In this document: positions 33,806 through 44,851 of the stretch, one piece after another
How the letters are laid out: every line of letters starts with the position of its first letter
Position numbering within the stretch: position 1 is the first letter of the stretch
Source: Anthostomella pinea
Lineage: Eukaryota > Ascomycota > Sordariomycetes > Xylariales > Xylariaceae
DNA length: 64,000 bases
NCBI GenBank assembly: GCA_963556695.1
Contig: CAUWAG010000004.1
Coordinates: forward strand, 1,178,001 to 1,242,000
Reading direction: 5' to 3'
Made by a program: the position numbers and the translations under genes
The notes under the pieces: model-generated
Databases searched by the model: none
Seen by the model: the letters and a program-made list of their open reading frames with translations, nothing else
Told to the model about the DNA's origin: nothing

Positions 33806-36800
33806 CTAGTCTATAGAGTAAATTACTTCAGGGTCTTGACTCAGAATCCCTTCTCTCTTTTTAATGGCTCCCTCCTGTGACCTCAAATCAAGCTGCCTCG
33901 CCCGAGTGTCTACCAATCCCAACTGATCCAGAAATCCTGCCCACCGTTGAGCCGGCAAGGCCTTGGTCAACCCATCCGCTTTCATCTTTGCTGAAGGCGT
34001 GTACTCGATGCTGACAGTTCCTCGTTCCACTTCTTGTCGAAGCCAATGGTTGTGTATGTCCACATGCCGCAGCTTGGTTTTCAAGAGGGCAATTTCGGTG
34101 GTCACTAACTTAATTGTCTGTGTATTGTCGTATTTCATTTTGATCTTCTCGCGTTTGAGTTGAACACTAAGTTCTGTAACCAGCCGGCTGATATACAGAG
34201 TCTCTTTGACTGCCTGAGCCAGTGCGAGTAGTTCCGCTGTTGTAGTCGATGTAGTAACCGTGTCTTGCTTGTTGGCCCTCCAGCCGATCAATCCTGCAAA
34301 GAGAGTCATGGCGAATGCCTGAGAGCTCTTTTTGTCAGAAGTATTGTCGGCAAAGGAAGCATCACTGGCCACCACTAAATCGTCTCCTCCTCCAAACTGG
34401 AGAGAGTAGTGTCTTGTTTTGTATAGGTATCGGATGACTCGGTCGGCGGCATTCTGATGGATCTGACTTGGGTTCGTAAGGAATCTAGCGAGGCGTGATG
34501 TTGCGAAGGCTATATCTGGTCGTATAGAAACAGAGGCAAATAGGATAGAACCAATCTTTTATTGGTATTTCTGGATCTCGTGAGGGGCGGCGTGATCTTG
34601 CCGGGGCAGTAGTTCTTCTGTACCCATTGGGACCTCATGGAGTCTGTCGGTCAGGTTGATTAGCTTGGTTACTTTCTCAATGTAGGAGGTCTGGGATAGC
34701 CAAATCTTTCGCTGGGGCCGGTCCCGAATGATTTCCATTCCAAGGAACCATTGAACGTGCTCGCCTCCAGTGATCTCGTATCTTCATTAAAGCTGCTGAA
34801 CCACGTCTTGGACATCTTCTTATGCGTGTTTTTTATATGCGACGATCACGTCGTCCACGTAGAAGAATATTATGATTCCTTTTCTTGTATAACAGCACGG
34901 CTCATGTGGAACTGGGTTGAATCCCAAGCTGGCCAGAATCTTTGAGAACTCCTTTTGCCATAATAATGGAGAAACCCTCAGCCCATAGAGTGCCTTGTTC
35001 AACTGAAGAATTGTACCTTTCTTGCGATAGCTGTGTGGCATTTGCATGAAGATCTTCTTATTGATAGGGACGTGCACAAAGGCATTGACAACGTCGTACT
35101 GGATCATCTCGAGGTCAAACTTGGCCGCCAGGGCTATCAAGGTTCTGAACGATCTTCCAGCAAGAGTAGCTACATACGTTTGCTCTGAATGCAGCCCCTT
35201 CTGTTGATCTCTTCTGACCACGAGACGTGCCTTGCACTTGATTAACCTCCCATGCTTATCAAACTTGTAGACATACATCCACATGCAGTCCAAGATTTGA
35301 TGCCCTCGTATAGATGGGTCTTTCTTTCGGATCTCAGTCCATGACCTCATGCTGTCATGACTTTTTAGGTGATCCTTTTTGGCCATTTTGAACAGGTGCC
35401 CTATTGAATGGGTTGCTAGTTCGTCGCTCCGCTGTGGCGCTTCTTCCAGGAGTCGCCTGTGCAGCTTGAATCCTTTTCGCAAGGCTCTCTCAATACTTGC
35501 CCGATCTAGGGTGTTTTGACCCGATCGTTCTATAGGCGAAGCCTTGAGGCCTGCTAGAAACGCCGCTTTCCAAGGCTCGAGCTCTTTTCGTCCTGGGTCT
35601 TAGAGAGGATTTTTGGGTTCCTCATTCCCCTTCTGAATACTATGACATAACAGGGCGGACGGAGGACTAGGCAGTGGTGAAGGTAATAGGGCAAACTTTG
35701 CTATGGTGTATGGGTGCTCATTCCCAATACCCACATCTATTTCCTCTTTATCCTCTTGGACTTATATCCCTGTCGGGACCACCAGGCCTCCCGCACTTTC
35801 ATCTTCTACCCCCTTTGGGAAAGGATGTTGGTCTGCTTGCAGTTCATCAGGATTTTCTTCCTCGTCCTGGATATAGTCGTTGGACTCGGATAGAGCGTAC
35901 TTGTTGACCATGGCCTATATCTCTTCAATAGTCGCCGTCTTCAAGTCATCTCAGAACCGCTCTTTATTCCCATCAAATACCTCGTTCTCATTGAAAGCGA
36001 CATCTCTCGTACTTATCACCTTGTTCAGGTGAGGCACCTACACACGGTAGATATTGGAGGACCGATATCCAACCAAGTATCCAATCCATGCTTTGGGACT
36101 GAGTCTGTCTAGCCTTTGGCGACCCAACTTTATGTCGGTTGTCATTGCATAGGCCTTGCAGCCATACACCCGGAGATGTGTCTGGTCGGGGCGCTTGTCA
36201 GGGGCCATTGGTCGACCTGTCTTCCTTATAACTGCTTTAAAGAAGACATCAAAGGGGCTTTTCTATCCACTCTTTCTTCTTGGTGTCTGATTATAGAGAT
36301 ATGTAGCCGCTTTGAGTATTTCTGGCCACAGGAAGGTCGGTAATCTAGCACCGATTTGCATCGCGCGCGCTTTCGTTTTCAGTACACCCCTTGGGCGCTC
36401 GGCACCTCCATTCTGGGCTTGTGTATTGGGAGCCGAGGGCTCTACCTTGATCACGCAGGCTTCTAGCCATCTTCCTATGTCTGGTTTATTAATGTATATC
36501 TCATTGTCTGTTTTAACTACCTTGACTTTGATGTCGTATTGGCGTTCCAGCCACAAGAGGTGCGTTGACACCACACGGATGATTGTTTCCGTAGTTCGAT
36601 TCTTGAGAGCGTAGTCCCATGAGACACCAGAGTTTCTGCATATAAAGACTATATGAGATGACTCATTTGACAGCGACCTCTCGTAGTCGTGGAAGTCGAG
36701 AGCTAATCTCTCTCCTGGATCTTGGTAATTAGATCGTGGTGCTCTCCGTATATGCTGTCTGGCCTTAGACATTCCGCATGACTCGCATTCCACTCCCGTT

Positions 36801-37390
36801 GGTCCTCGGATAACCACCCCCTGAGATGCGCGCACTAGGTGTTCCAAAGCTTCTGGGCCAGGATGTCCTAGTTGTTGATGCCATAGCCATGCGTTCCCAG
36901 TGAGAGGAGGTCTTCTGGACCATGAGTTGTGTAGATGCTTCTTGCTGTGTTATGCGGTGTGAAACATAGCATTTGGGTCGTTCGGTTGGTAGTCAATGAC
37001 ATATTGGCCGTACATGTCCTTGATATGGCTAACCAAGGTATTGTCTCTTCTTTTGAGACTGGTCTGTCTTTCCTTGTTGTCCCACCAATATCCTCTCCGT
37101 CTGAGTTCTTATAGGAATACGAGAATAGTGAGGAGTGAGGGGCAATAGGCTGTATTTAGGAAACTAATAATCGTGCTTCCGACACATACTTGCATATTTC
37201 CGTACGCTTGGATGGGTAGAGGGCGGTCTCCTAACCATACAAAATCCCCTGGTGGCGCAGTCCTCCAGCCGGTTAGACGCCATGCTTGGTTTGTGATTGT
37301 GATGGTGCTTCCACTGTCTAAAATGACTGAATAGGACAGTGGATAGTCGTCTGATTTGACCGCTGTGAAGGCTGATGGCACCTTGCCCAT
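33806..37390 (-). pseudogene. Copia pol (protease, integrase, RT, RNase H), broken
   Basis: Open pieces with gaps of stops between them. 37390-37109: aspartic protease with VILDSGST. 36847-36263: integrase with CESCGMSKARQH at its start, catalytic D in LDFHDY, D in KTDNEIY and E in NGGAER. 35482-34820: reverse transcriptase with QYDVVNAFVH, KALYGLR and the YVDD box (FFYVDDVIVA). 34375-33806: RNase H with VASDASFADN, TTTAELLAL, DNTQTIKL and the Copia-type KTKLRHVDIHNHWLR. Several stops lie at codons that a C-to-T change in CpA or TpG context would make. No intact polyprotein can be produced. Confidence 0.88.
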
Positions 37391-37405
37391 CGTTCTGCCA
37401 TAGAG

Positions 37406-38628
37406 TCAATCTTGAATCTCTTTAGGCTCTTCTCCTTTAGGTTGAGGAGTCTTTATGCTTGATTTTGTTTTATTCCGCTTTAAGGCGCGGACTTGAGCTT
37501 GTAGTTCTGGATCTTTCAAGGCTTGGGTCGTCTTCTCGACGAGATAGTCCCTAGGTCGGAAGCCCTTCCATGCCTTCTCCGGGAAGACATAGAAATAATT
37601 TGCCAATGCGTGATCCATTCTACACGCTGGACATTCGAAATGGTCCTCATCCCTGCTTCTCTCGTCCTCAGTCGGCGTTTGGTCTGTTGTCTCCTAGGCC
37701 TTTTACTTCCGGCTTTTTGTTCTTCTTTGCCGGAGCCCTCGCCGTTATAGGTAGACCCAAATGCACCTTTGGAGGCTCGTCCAGCTTTGTTGGTGGTCTG
37801 CAAAATAGCTCTTGTGAAGTCGTTGACAAGATCTCAATATTTGAGAATCCCGTGCCGGATTTGTTTGTCTTTGGTAACCGCGTAAGTGTTTGACCACATG
37901 AGAAATGCTTCGGATACCGCGTCCAGGAAGTCTCTGGCCCACGAGCTCACGCTGAGCGTTTCGGGAACTTCCTTCTGATGGGCCTTCGTAAAGGCGATCT
38001 CCCAAGAAGCAATCCATCTTGCTGCGTTCTTGGGATTTTTGAGGGGTTGGAGTGCTGTCTTGTAGAGTTGTCTTGCATCCTCCTGCTCATCTGCACTTGC
38101 CATTCTGCACTGGGCTTGGAGATTTGCGTACCACTCCCAGATTGGTTGCTTTGGAATGCAGCAGGTAGTCTTGTAGTGGTTTGCGACAAACTTGAGTATA
38201 TGGTTCTTAATCTTTTCCAAAGACAGTGCTTATTTCTCGTGCAGCTTCTGGATTCGATCGTAAAAGCTATTATCGAGTTCATAGGTTTGTTTCCCCGATG
38301 TCGTTAGATCTGATAATATCCACACGCCATTGTTTCGCTTGTGTTGAATGATTTCGTCGTCTTTGTTTCTGTCATTCGGATCGGGATTGACTTCGATGGT
38401 TTGGCTTGATTCGAGAGTCATTTGTTTCTTCTTGTATTTCTTTCGTGCAATATTCGGAATCTCTGGTTGCGATATAATTCCCTTCTTCTGAATAAGGAGG
38501 TCAAGAAGACCTAAGGTGTCTGCCTTCAGTTGGAACTCATGGTCCCATTCGGGCCATTCTCTTGCTTCCGACAGTGATGCTAAGAAGTCTGCTTTCTCAG
38601 ACTCTCGAAGGGTTGAAAGGACAGACAT
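37406..38628 (-). pseudogene. Copia gag, broken
   Basis: Starts MSVLSTLRESEKADFLAS at 38628 close to the 5' LTR. The first stop (TAA at 38230-38232) stands in ARE-IS context where CAA is likely, and the same frame reopens immediately (LEKIKNHILKFVANHY). A shift of frame occurs between about 37800 and 37620. The last part carries a zinc-knuckle-like CPACRMDHALANYFYVFPEKAW in which a cysteine has become tyrosine (NYFY), a G-to-A change compatible with RIP on the other strand. Confidence 0.8.
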
Positions 38629-38685
38629 CTTAGATATACAGGATAAATAGGTTTAGTCAAAGGGATCGGCGATGAGACTCTTAAT

Positions 38686-38858
38686 TGTCAGATTTTAGCC
38701 AATCGTGAGGTTGAAGTGTGTCTGTGTATTCTGTCTCTCTAGAGTGTCCTCGTGCGACCGTGGCAGTTTTGTGCCAGAGGGGGCTGGATCGGGACGGAAC
38801 AACTAGGTTCCGGTGTCTACCTATCAAGGTGCCCTCTGGGCTCACCTTTAATCCAACA
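38686..38858 (-). repeat. Copia 5' LTR
   Basis: 173 bp with intact TG (38686) and CA (38857-38858) ends on the plus strand; followed by target duplication AAGAT at 38859-38863. Confidence 0.92.
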
Positions 38859-38863
38859 AAGAT

Positions 38864-40264
38864 ATAGATATGACGAATCAATTGTTGGAAGCACATGGGG
38901 ATGGACGCGTTGGAAAGAACTAGACGCGGAACTTCATTAAACGCATACTAGACCTCCGGACACGTTTTCATCGGAGGATGGACTACCAGAGGGTCTTGAA
39001 CAAAGATCCAGATGCGTATCACGCATGATTTTGCTAAGTTGCGGCAGCAATCGCAAAACATGGTATCCAAGACGTGGATATTTACAACTTCGACGAGACT
39101 GGGTTTATGATGGGCATTATTGGGTCTGGCATAGTCGTTATAAGCGCCGAAAGACGTGGTAGGCCTAGACAAGCTCAGCAAGGCAACAGGGAATGGTCTA
39201 CAGCAATTTTTGCTGTTAATGCTGATGGTTGCGTGGCCCTGCCATTCATCATTCTACAGGGCAAAACCCACCTCGCGTCATGGTATCGTGACACGACATT
39301 ACCACGCGATTGGAAGGTGGCCGTGTTCGATAACGGGTGGACTACAAACGACATTGGGTTGAAATGGATTCGGCATTTTGACAAGTATACCAGACCGCGT
39401 ATGACTGCCGGTAAACGCCTCCTCATCCTAGATGGTCACGAAAGCCACCATTCCCAGATCTTTGAGGATTATTGCCAGAACAACAGCATTATTACCCTTT
39501 GTATGCCTATCCACTCGTCATACAGGCTCCAGCCTTTAGATGTCAGTTATTTTAGCCCGCTCAAACGAGCGTACGGTTGTATGATTGAGGATCTCTTCCG
39601 GCGTCATAATATAACCCACGTTTTGAAGGAGGACTTCCTTGCAGCGTTTTGTGGAGCACACAACGCTGCTATAACACCAAGAAACATTCGAGCAGGTTTC
39701 AGTGCCACTGTGCTTGTTCCTTTCGACACAGAAAGTGTTATTTCGAAGCTGGAGGCTGTCGCTGTCGTACAAACACTGTTGCCAGACCCCAATCTGCCAT
39801 CCACTACTTGGACTTCGAAGACGCCTACCACCATCAATGAAGCGGTAAAACAGTCGGTTTATATCCAAAATCGAGTCAGAAACCACCAAGGAAGCTCACC
39901 TATATCAATAATTGATGCATTGAGCTCGTTTTCAAAGGCTACATACGGTCTTATATATAAGGTCGCTTTGGTTGATTCACGGGTCCGCGAGCTACAGGAG
40001 GCCAATCACTTACTAAGTAAACGCCGAAGGACAAAAAACAAACGTTTAGTGAAAGGAGGAATACTTTCTATTGAAGATGCAGTAGGTCTCCAGGCTATAA
40101 AGAATGCTAGTAAGCTGGCAAGACAGGAAATGTGTGAAGGTAGTCGTCGTCCGAGGAGGGCAGCAGCGCGTGAGCGACGTTGTAGCGTTTGCGGCAACAC
40201 TGGCTATAATGCACGAACTTGTACAATAGAGATAGAAACGTCTGGAGAAGAAGAAACCGATTAA
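38864..40264 (+). pseudogene. Fot1/pogo transposase, catalytic part (after Copia insertion)
   Basis: Continues the frame left at 33595; joined length would be about 554 codons, normal for Fot1 relatives. Stops at 38921-38923 (TAG where the family has W in GKxWTxxF), 39026-39028 (TGA) and 39035-39037 (TAA) disable it. From 39074 to the end the frame is open: DDE_1 catalytic aspartates lie in IYNFDETGFMMG, in LLILDGHESHHS and in LQPLDVSYFSPLK. It ends with a small zinc knuckle CSVCGNTGYNARTC, a usual C-terminal mark of fungal pogo transposases. The open catalytic part could mislead automatic annotation into calling an intact 396-residue gene. Confidence 0.85.
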
Positions 40265-40370
40265 TTGGATTGAATTAAATGCGTTGTAGTCGAGTTATTT
40301 GCCATGTTGGTTAGAAGGTTAGTGAAAATTTGCCGTTTGCTTGTAATTGCCGCTCGCATGTCATCCACGT

Positions 40371-41700
40371 TAACACTATTTTAACTCTTATTAATATTAT
40401 TAAAAATAACCCACCTTCTTTTACCGCGAGTATATAATTATAAAAACCCCGATTTTTCCTTGTGAAGCGAGCAAGTATGAAGGTCGAATACGTTGTTGTG
40501 CGTGGGTTGGTTATCTAGCTAGCTAGGCAAGGGGTCCCTCCTTATCTTATCTGTCTAGCCGCCACCTGATTGGCCAGGGCACCCACTTACAGTGGGTCCC
40601 CTTGTGACGTGTGTCACCTTGTTTAAAAGCCCTTATCTTACATTTGATATCTTTTTGAGTTTAGTTTTTGTTGATATTATAAAAATACTGTTAAGTCAAA
40701 ATCATTACTTATCTCGGTTTTTAAGGTTTTAAAAACCTAGCAAGTAAGTTATTACCGGCTTTTTTAAACTTAAACCGATAACCCTTCGATTTTTCAAATT
40801 AATTAATAGCTAGCATTTTTAAGAACCCTATTAACCTTAGTTAAACTATAGTATTAGGGCCGTTTTCATCGATAAAAAGGCCCTTACAAAGCTTAACGGT
40901 TATTTAAACGTTATAATACAAAGTAAAAAACGGTTATCCCGCGTTTAATCCGAACTAACGTTGTAAAAAAGCTTACTTTTTTACTCGTTCGATTTTATCG
41001 TAAATTTGTTCGTTTTAAGCCTTTAAAGCCTTTAAAGCCTTTTCAACACTTTTAATGAAAACGTCGATAAATTTATAAACTTATATTAAAAATAAAGCCT
41101 TTCAATTAGTTTAAACGTTTAAAGCTTTATTATTATAATTAAAAATAATTAAATCTTTTTTTACGCCTGGCAAGTTGATATAAGTTATTAAAAACGTATT
41201 ATATATATATGTCTAAACTAATTAAAGTGCAGTTAAATAAATAAAATAAAAAAGCTTTAACTACATAGTAAGTATAGCCTTTACCTAGCTAGTTAAGTAA
41301 CTAACTTATGTATAATAATATATTTAACCTTTTAACTATTTACTTTAAACGTATAACGTAGGACGATATTGAACGCATTGTAATAATATTTCGTCAAATT
41401 AAAAAAAAAAGATGAAATAGGAAATAAGGTGTTTTAAATAAGGTTCAGCTTTATAAGCAAGGCTTTACGCGTATATCGTTTAACGTATAACGTATCAGCC
41501 TAAGCTTATAAACGCTATCCGTAGTTAAGGTTTTAATAAATAAATAAAAAATTATAATGTTTTATTTTAATAAACTTAACGTATAATATGAAGGCTTTAT
41601 TTTTTATTATCTTTTAAGATATTCAAGTTAAGCGTTTCTTTTTGGTCAAAAAGCTTAAAATAAAATAGAAGATAAAAATATAGTGTAATAATAGCGCCTT
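40371..41700. repeat. AT-rich RIP-decayed repeat tract, right flank of island
   Basis: Same character as the left flank: TA-rich, no long frames. It contains the direct-repeat partner 41216-41348 of 31425-31556 and the inverted partner 40563-40612 of 31377-31432. The two flanks were contiguous before the pogo element inserted at TA. Confidence 0.7.
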
Positions 41701-43515
41701 ATAAGAACTAGACCATACCCCGGCCACACTAATTGCCGGGATAATTTATTTACGTACATGCATATCGCAAGTGAGCAAGTCTTTAAACTTGAGACCGATA
41801 CCTCAAGTGCCCTCCAAGCGCCGATAAGGCGAAGCCACTGCTCCCTCATCCTTCCACGCGGCGATGTCTGGGTGGAATGCACCATCCACAGCGGGAAAAA
41901 AACCGCATCTCCTGCGTAAACAAGTACGAGATCATGCACGAGACAAACGCTGATAGTCCTCTCCATCAACCAAGCTCTGTGGGTAACTAACCACTGACCT
42001 TTCAACAGACCTCCCTTCCTTCGCGCTCTTGATGCGCCAATTCCCTGAAAACCCTAAACATAACTATAATTGGGAAGACTGAAAGATGACACCGAAGCAG
42101 CTTCCAAGATTCAGACCAAAACAAGGGTTCATCGTCCGGGATGTATCCAATGATCCAAGTGCAGACTCGAGTGCGCGTGACCTCTTGCTGACAATTTCAT
42201 ATATCTATGTCACTGACTTTAGACACACCGACCTTGACTTGTACAGGAGAAGCCGACATGTTGCCAAGCAGCCTCTTCAGGAACCTGGACGAGCACTGCC
42301 GTACCCGATTGCTCGGCGCAACAGTGGCATGCAAGCTGAATATGCATTGGGCTGAGATGAAATGAAAGCGACGCGGATAGGAAGAGCAGGATGGACCTGA
42401 GCAGAAGTATACCATATACTACACGGATGATGTACGGGCGACATGGCCCTTTTCAAATGCTTATACACCCTGGTGATAGCTTCTATTGGTTTCCTATATG
42501 TGTTTTGGAGTTTGTCACGGCACTAGATGGCAGCCCCACATGCCAGCGGTCAACCCCTATATATGCGAGAACATGTCTCCTAGCTGACTTCATAGTTTCC
42601 TTTCCTCTTCACGTACAACAACAGAGTCATCTCTGGGTTCACCAGTGGTCGAACTGTGACAAGTTTTCAATCCGAAGACTTGACAGCACAAGTCCACAGC
42701 AAAATAATAGGAGAACGATGTGTCAACCAGCGGGATAGGGGTGTTCAGAAGTGCAAGTTGGGGTCGTCAACATTAACAGTCTCATACACCATTGCCCTGG
42801 TATTGATGCACAGTGCCCAAGCCGCCTGGACAGTCTCGAAGAATCTGAGGGACATCGAGATTGTCAACTCAACGAATCTAGGGATGACAACACTACCTAT
42901 TTTGGTCAGATGAGGCCCTGCATAACCTTCATCCAAGAGCCAGTTTTCCCTTCTTTCTTTTCTCCGGCTCATGGCTGAAATTTATGCACACACACTCTCT
43001 CAGCTTCATCGACGTTATAGCCACGGCGAATCCGTCGTTATGTCAAACAGGAATAGCAGGTAAGCCTCAAAGGCGTGCGTGTACTCCTTTGCTTAAATTG
43101 GACCTCCCCACCTACCCTCAGCTCTTTTTAAAGAAACTCTCCTTGATGTACTGGATACCGAGATCCTGACATATCCCCCCTGTGTCTACATAGTTACTAG
43201 GCAGACAACTCACACCCATGAGACTCGCAGCACGGGAAGGTCAAGGACGATCTTACGAATGTCGCTCTGTGCCACCTTTCATGGGGTCGTGGTGACTGGT
43301 GAGGTCCACCGAGGCAGGCACTATATCAACTCTCGTCGTACCCGGGAAGGTAGATATCAAGCTGCCTCTAGACCGTGCCAGCGAGCCACAGGGCATAACA
43401 TTACAACTTGTATTACTCAGAACCCCAGCGTCGTTTTTGCAAGTTTCTCTTCTCATACCTCGACAATGAGCAGTGAACCTAAGACCATCCCTGTGGTTCT
43501 GTGCCTGACTATATG

Positions 43516-43660
43516 CCTGGTACTGGTGCGGATCCTGGTGTTGGTATGGGTTCTGATGTTGGTGTTGGTTCTGGTGTTGGTACGGGTTCTGTGTCTGATT
43601 CCGTGCCCGAGTCTGGTCCTGGCTCTGTGTCTGGTTCTGCTGGTTCTGCGACTCTAGGTG
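43516..43660 (+). repeat. Low-complexity Gly-X coding-like microsatellite
   Basis: Imperfect 6-nt periodicity (ggtgtt, ggttct, ggtact) running about 145 bases. One plus-strand frame reads GTGADPGVGMGSDVGVGSGV and onward, rich in G, S and V, staying open to 43785. There is no good start codon (only GTG) and no flanking domain, so I treat it as a simple repeat, possibly a remnant of a glycine-rich secreted protein gene. Confidence 0.4.
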
Positions 43661-43982
43661 CGGTTCGGCTTGCGACCCAGGTTGCAACCAACGCTGCTAG
43701 TGCAGATTTGGAGGGTGACAACACAGCCGCAAAGTATCCTCCACATGAGTGTTGTCTAGGTATGCTACCCGCATCGGCTCTATAAGTCCGGACCCAATGC
43801 ATAGTAAGTACCTAATTACTACGGGATGACCAAAAGATTCAATGGGTCCAAAACCAGCCCCTTCATCTATGTCACCCCCTGCTATCCCATACAAGAGAGC
43901 CCACCACACCGAAAAGCAGTAAGTATCCCCAATGCATTCCCTTTGATACCAGATATTTAGGACGGATGGCCATGGTTCGTGA

Positions 43983-44163
43983 TGTCAAACAGAGCGTGGG
44001 GGCTTTTAGATGGATGAAAGCGTATATTCTGGTGTAATCCGTGTTCTTGTTGTATCTCTGCGAAAATCCTTCTGTGGGCTAAGTGGCCCAAAAATGCCCT
44101 ATTGGCCTTGTTGGTGCACAGCCACCTCCCTGAACGCCACGGTGGCTTGTGCGCCATTCAACA
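43983..44163. mobile_element. Solo LTR, same family as the P450 insertion, opposite orientation
   Basis: A 181-bp unit reading TGTCAAACAGAGCG...GCCATTCAACA on the plus strand, the reverse complement relative of 25501-25681. Flanking 5-mers are CGTGA (43978-43982) and CATGA (44164-44168), one transition apart. This suggests an older insertion than the P450 copy, with one duplication base since mutated. Confidence 0.8.
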
Positions 44164-44851
44164 CATGAAGCCTCAAAGAACGCCAAGGATATCACATATC
44201 TCAATTTCTCAAAGGACTTTAACGTTCCAGGACATGGTAGGAACGGAAGAGAATGACAGTCCGTCGCACGCATTGACTGACCTGGACATTGCTGTGTCTC
44301 TGGAAACGGGATGTACTGGTCCAAGTGTGATCTGTCCAAGGGGTCTGCTCTGACCCTTCACATATGAAGCAGTCCATGGAGCCAAGGAGCCCGGTCCCGT
44401 CAAACACTAAGTTGGGACCCATGGTTACAGGGTGGCTGATATATAAGAATGAATCACAAGCCCTGAAATTTCTACCACTGCCAGCGCAAGGCGCAATCAT
44501 AAGACAGCTACTCATTGATTGCCTACTAACATGGAAACTCTTCCAGCAGTGGCGTACTGGCACATGACCTGGAGCTAATTGACATGGATAAAAGACCTGT
44601 GGCAAATAAGAAGCCACGTGGAAGGAGTAAGTCGGTACACAACAACGTATCATCAACTTTCTTTGGACTCGGCCACCTTCCGTCGTCCCTTCTGTCCACA
44701 AGACACATGCAGCGGCAAAGCTGAACTTGGCTATCCATCAGAGTAAGCAAACCGAAAAACGCCATATCCCCTGATCCTCTTTGACAGCGTGCAAGGTCAC
44801 CGACGACCCCGATGCGACTCGATATGGAGATAGTACCAGCCGACACAGCCC

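Larger units (their letters stand above)
33596..38858 (-). mobile_element. Ty1/Copia LTR retrotransposon nested in the pogo transposase
   Basis: A 5263-bp element on the minus strand bounded by 173-bp LTRs (33596-33768 and 38686-38858) and by 5-bp target duplications AAGAT (33591-33595 and 38859-38863). Domain order on the minus strand is Gag with a degenerate zinc knuckle, aspartic protease, integrase, reverse transcriptase, RNase H, and integrase before RT defines the Copia order. The two LTRs differ at only two positions that I can see, so insertion is recent, yet the internal coding region carries many stops and at least one frameshift. A purine-rich tract (ctgatggggtg) precedes the 3' LTR. 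I could not assign the primer-binding site to a tRNA. Confidence 0.92.
33234..40370 (+). mobile_element. Fot1/pogo-type DNA transposon, split by a Copia element
   Basis: Terminal inverted repeats of about 54 bp (33234-33287 and 40317-40370) begin ACGTGGATGACA on both strands and differ at about six positions. TA dinucleotides flank both ends (33232-33233, 40371-40372), the Tc1-mariner/pogo target duplication. Removing the Copia insertion with its duplicated target (5268 bp) leaves about 1.87 kb, the normal size for Fot1 relatives. It encodes one transposase on the plus strand. Confidence 0.9.
41701..44851. other. Gene-poor interval with solo LTR and low-complexity ORF
   Basis: No convincing gene. 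Short frames at 42086-42355 and 41655-42005 lack recognisable domains. A solo LTR lies at 43983-44163. A low-complexity segment at 43516-43660 is described separately. Confidence 0.4.

Noticed and set aside
39074..40264. Intact transposase gene of 396 residues
   Set aside because: The open part lacks the DNA-binding half, and stops at 38921, 39026 and 39035 together with the Copia insertion show that it belongs to a broken gene.
41655..42005. Minus-strand frame with GDAVFFPLWMVHSTQ, reminiscent of a dioxygenase core
   Set aside because: Too short, no other motif of the fold, no exon partners, and it runs into the AT-rich tract.
43253..43687. Minus-strand Gln/His-rich frame (NPYQHQ-type repeats)
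   Set aside because: It is the complement of the Gly-X microsatellite; composition follows from the repeat, not from a gene.
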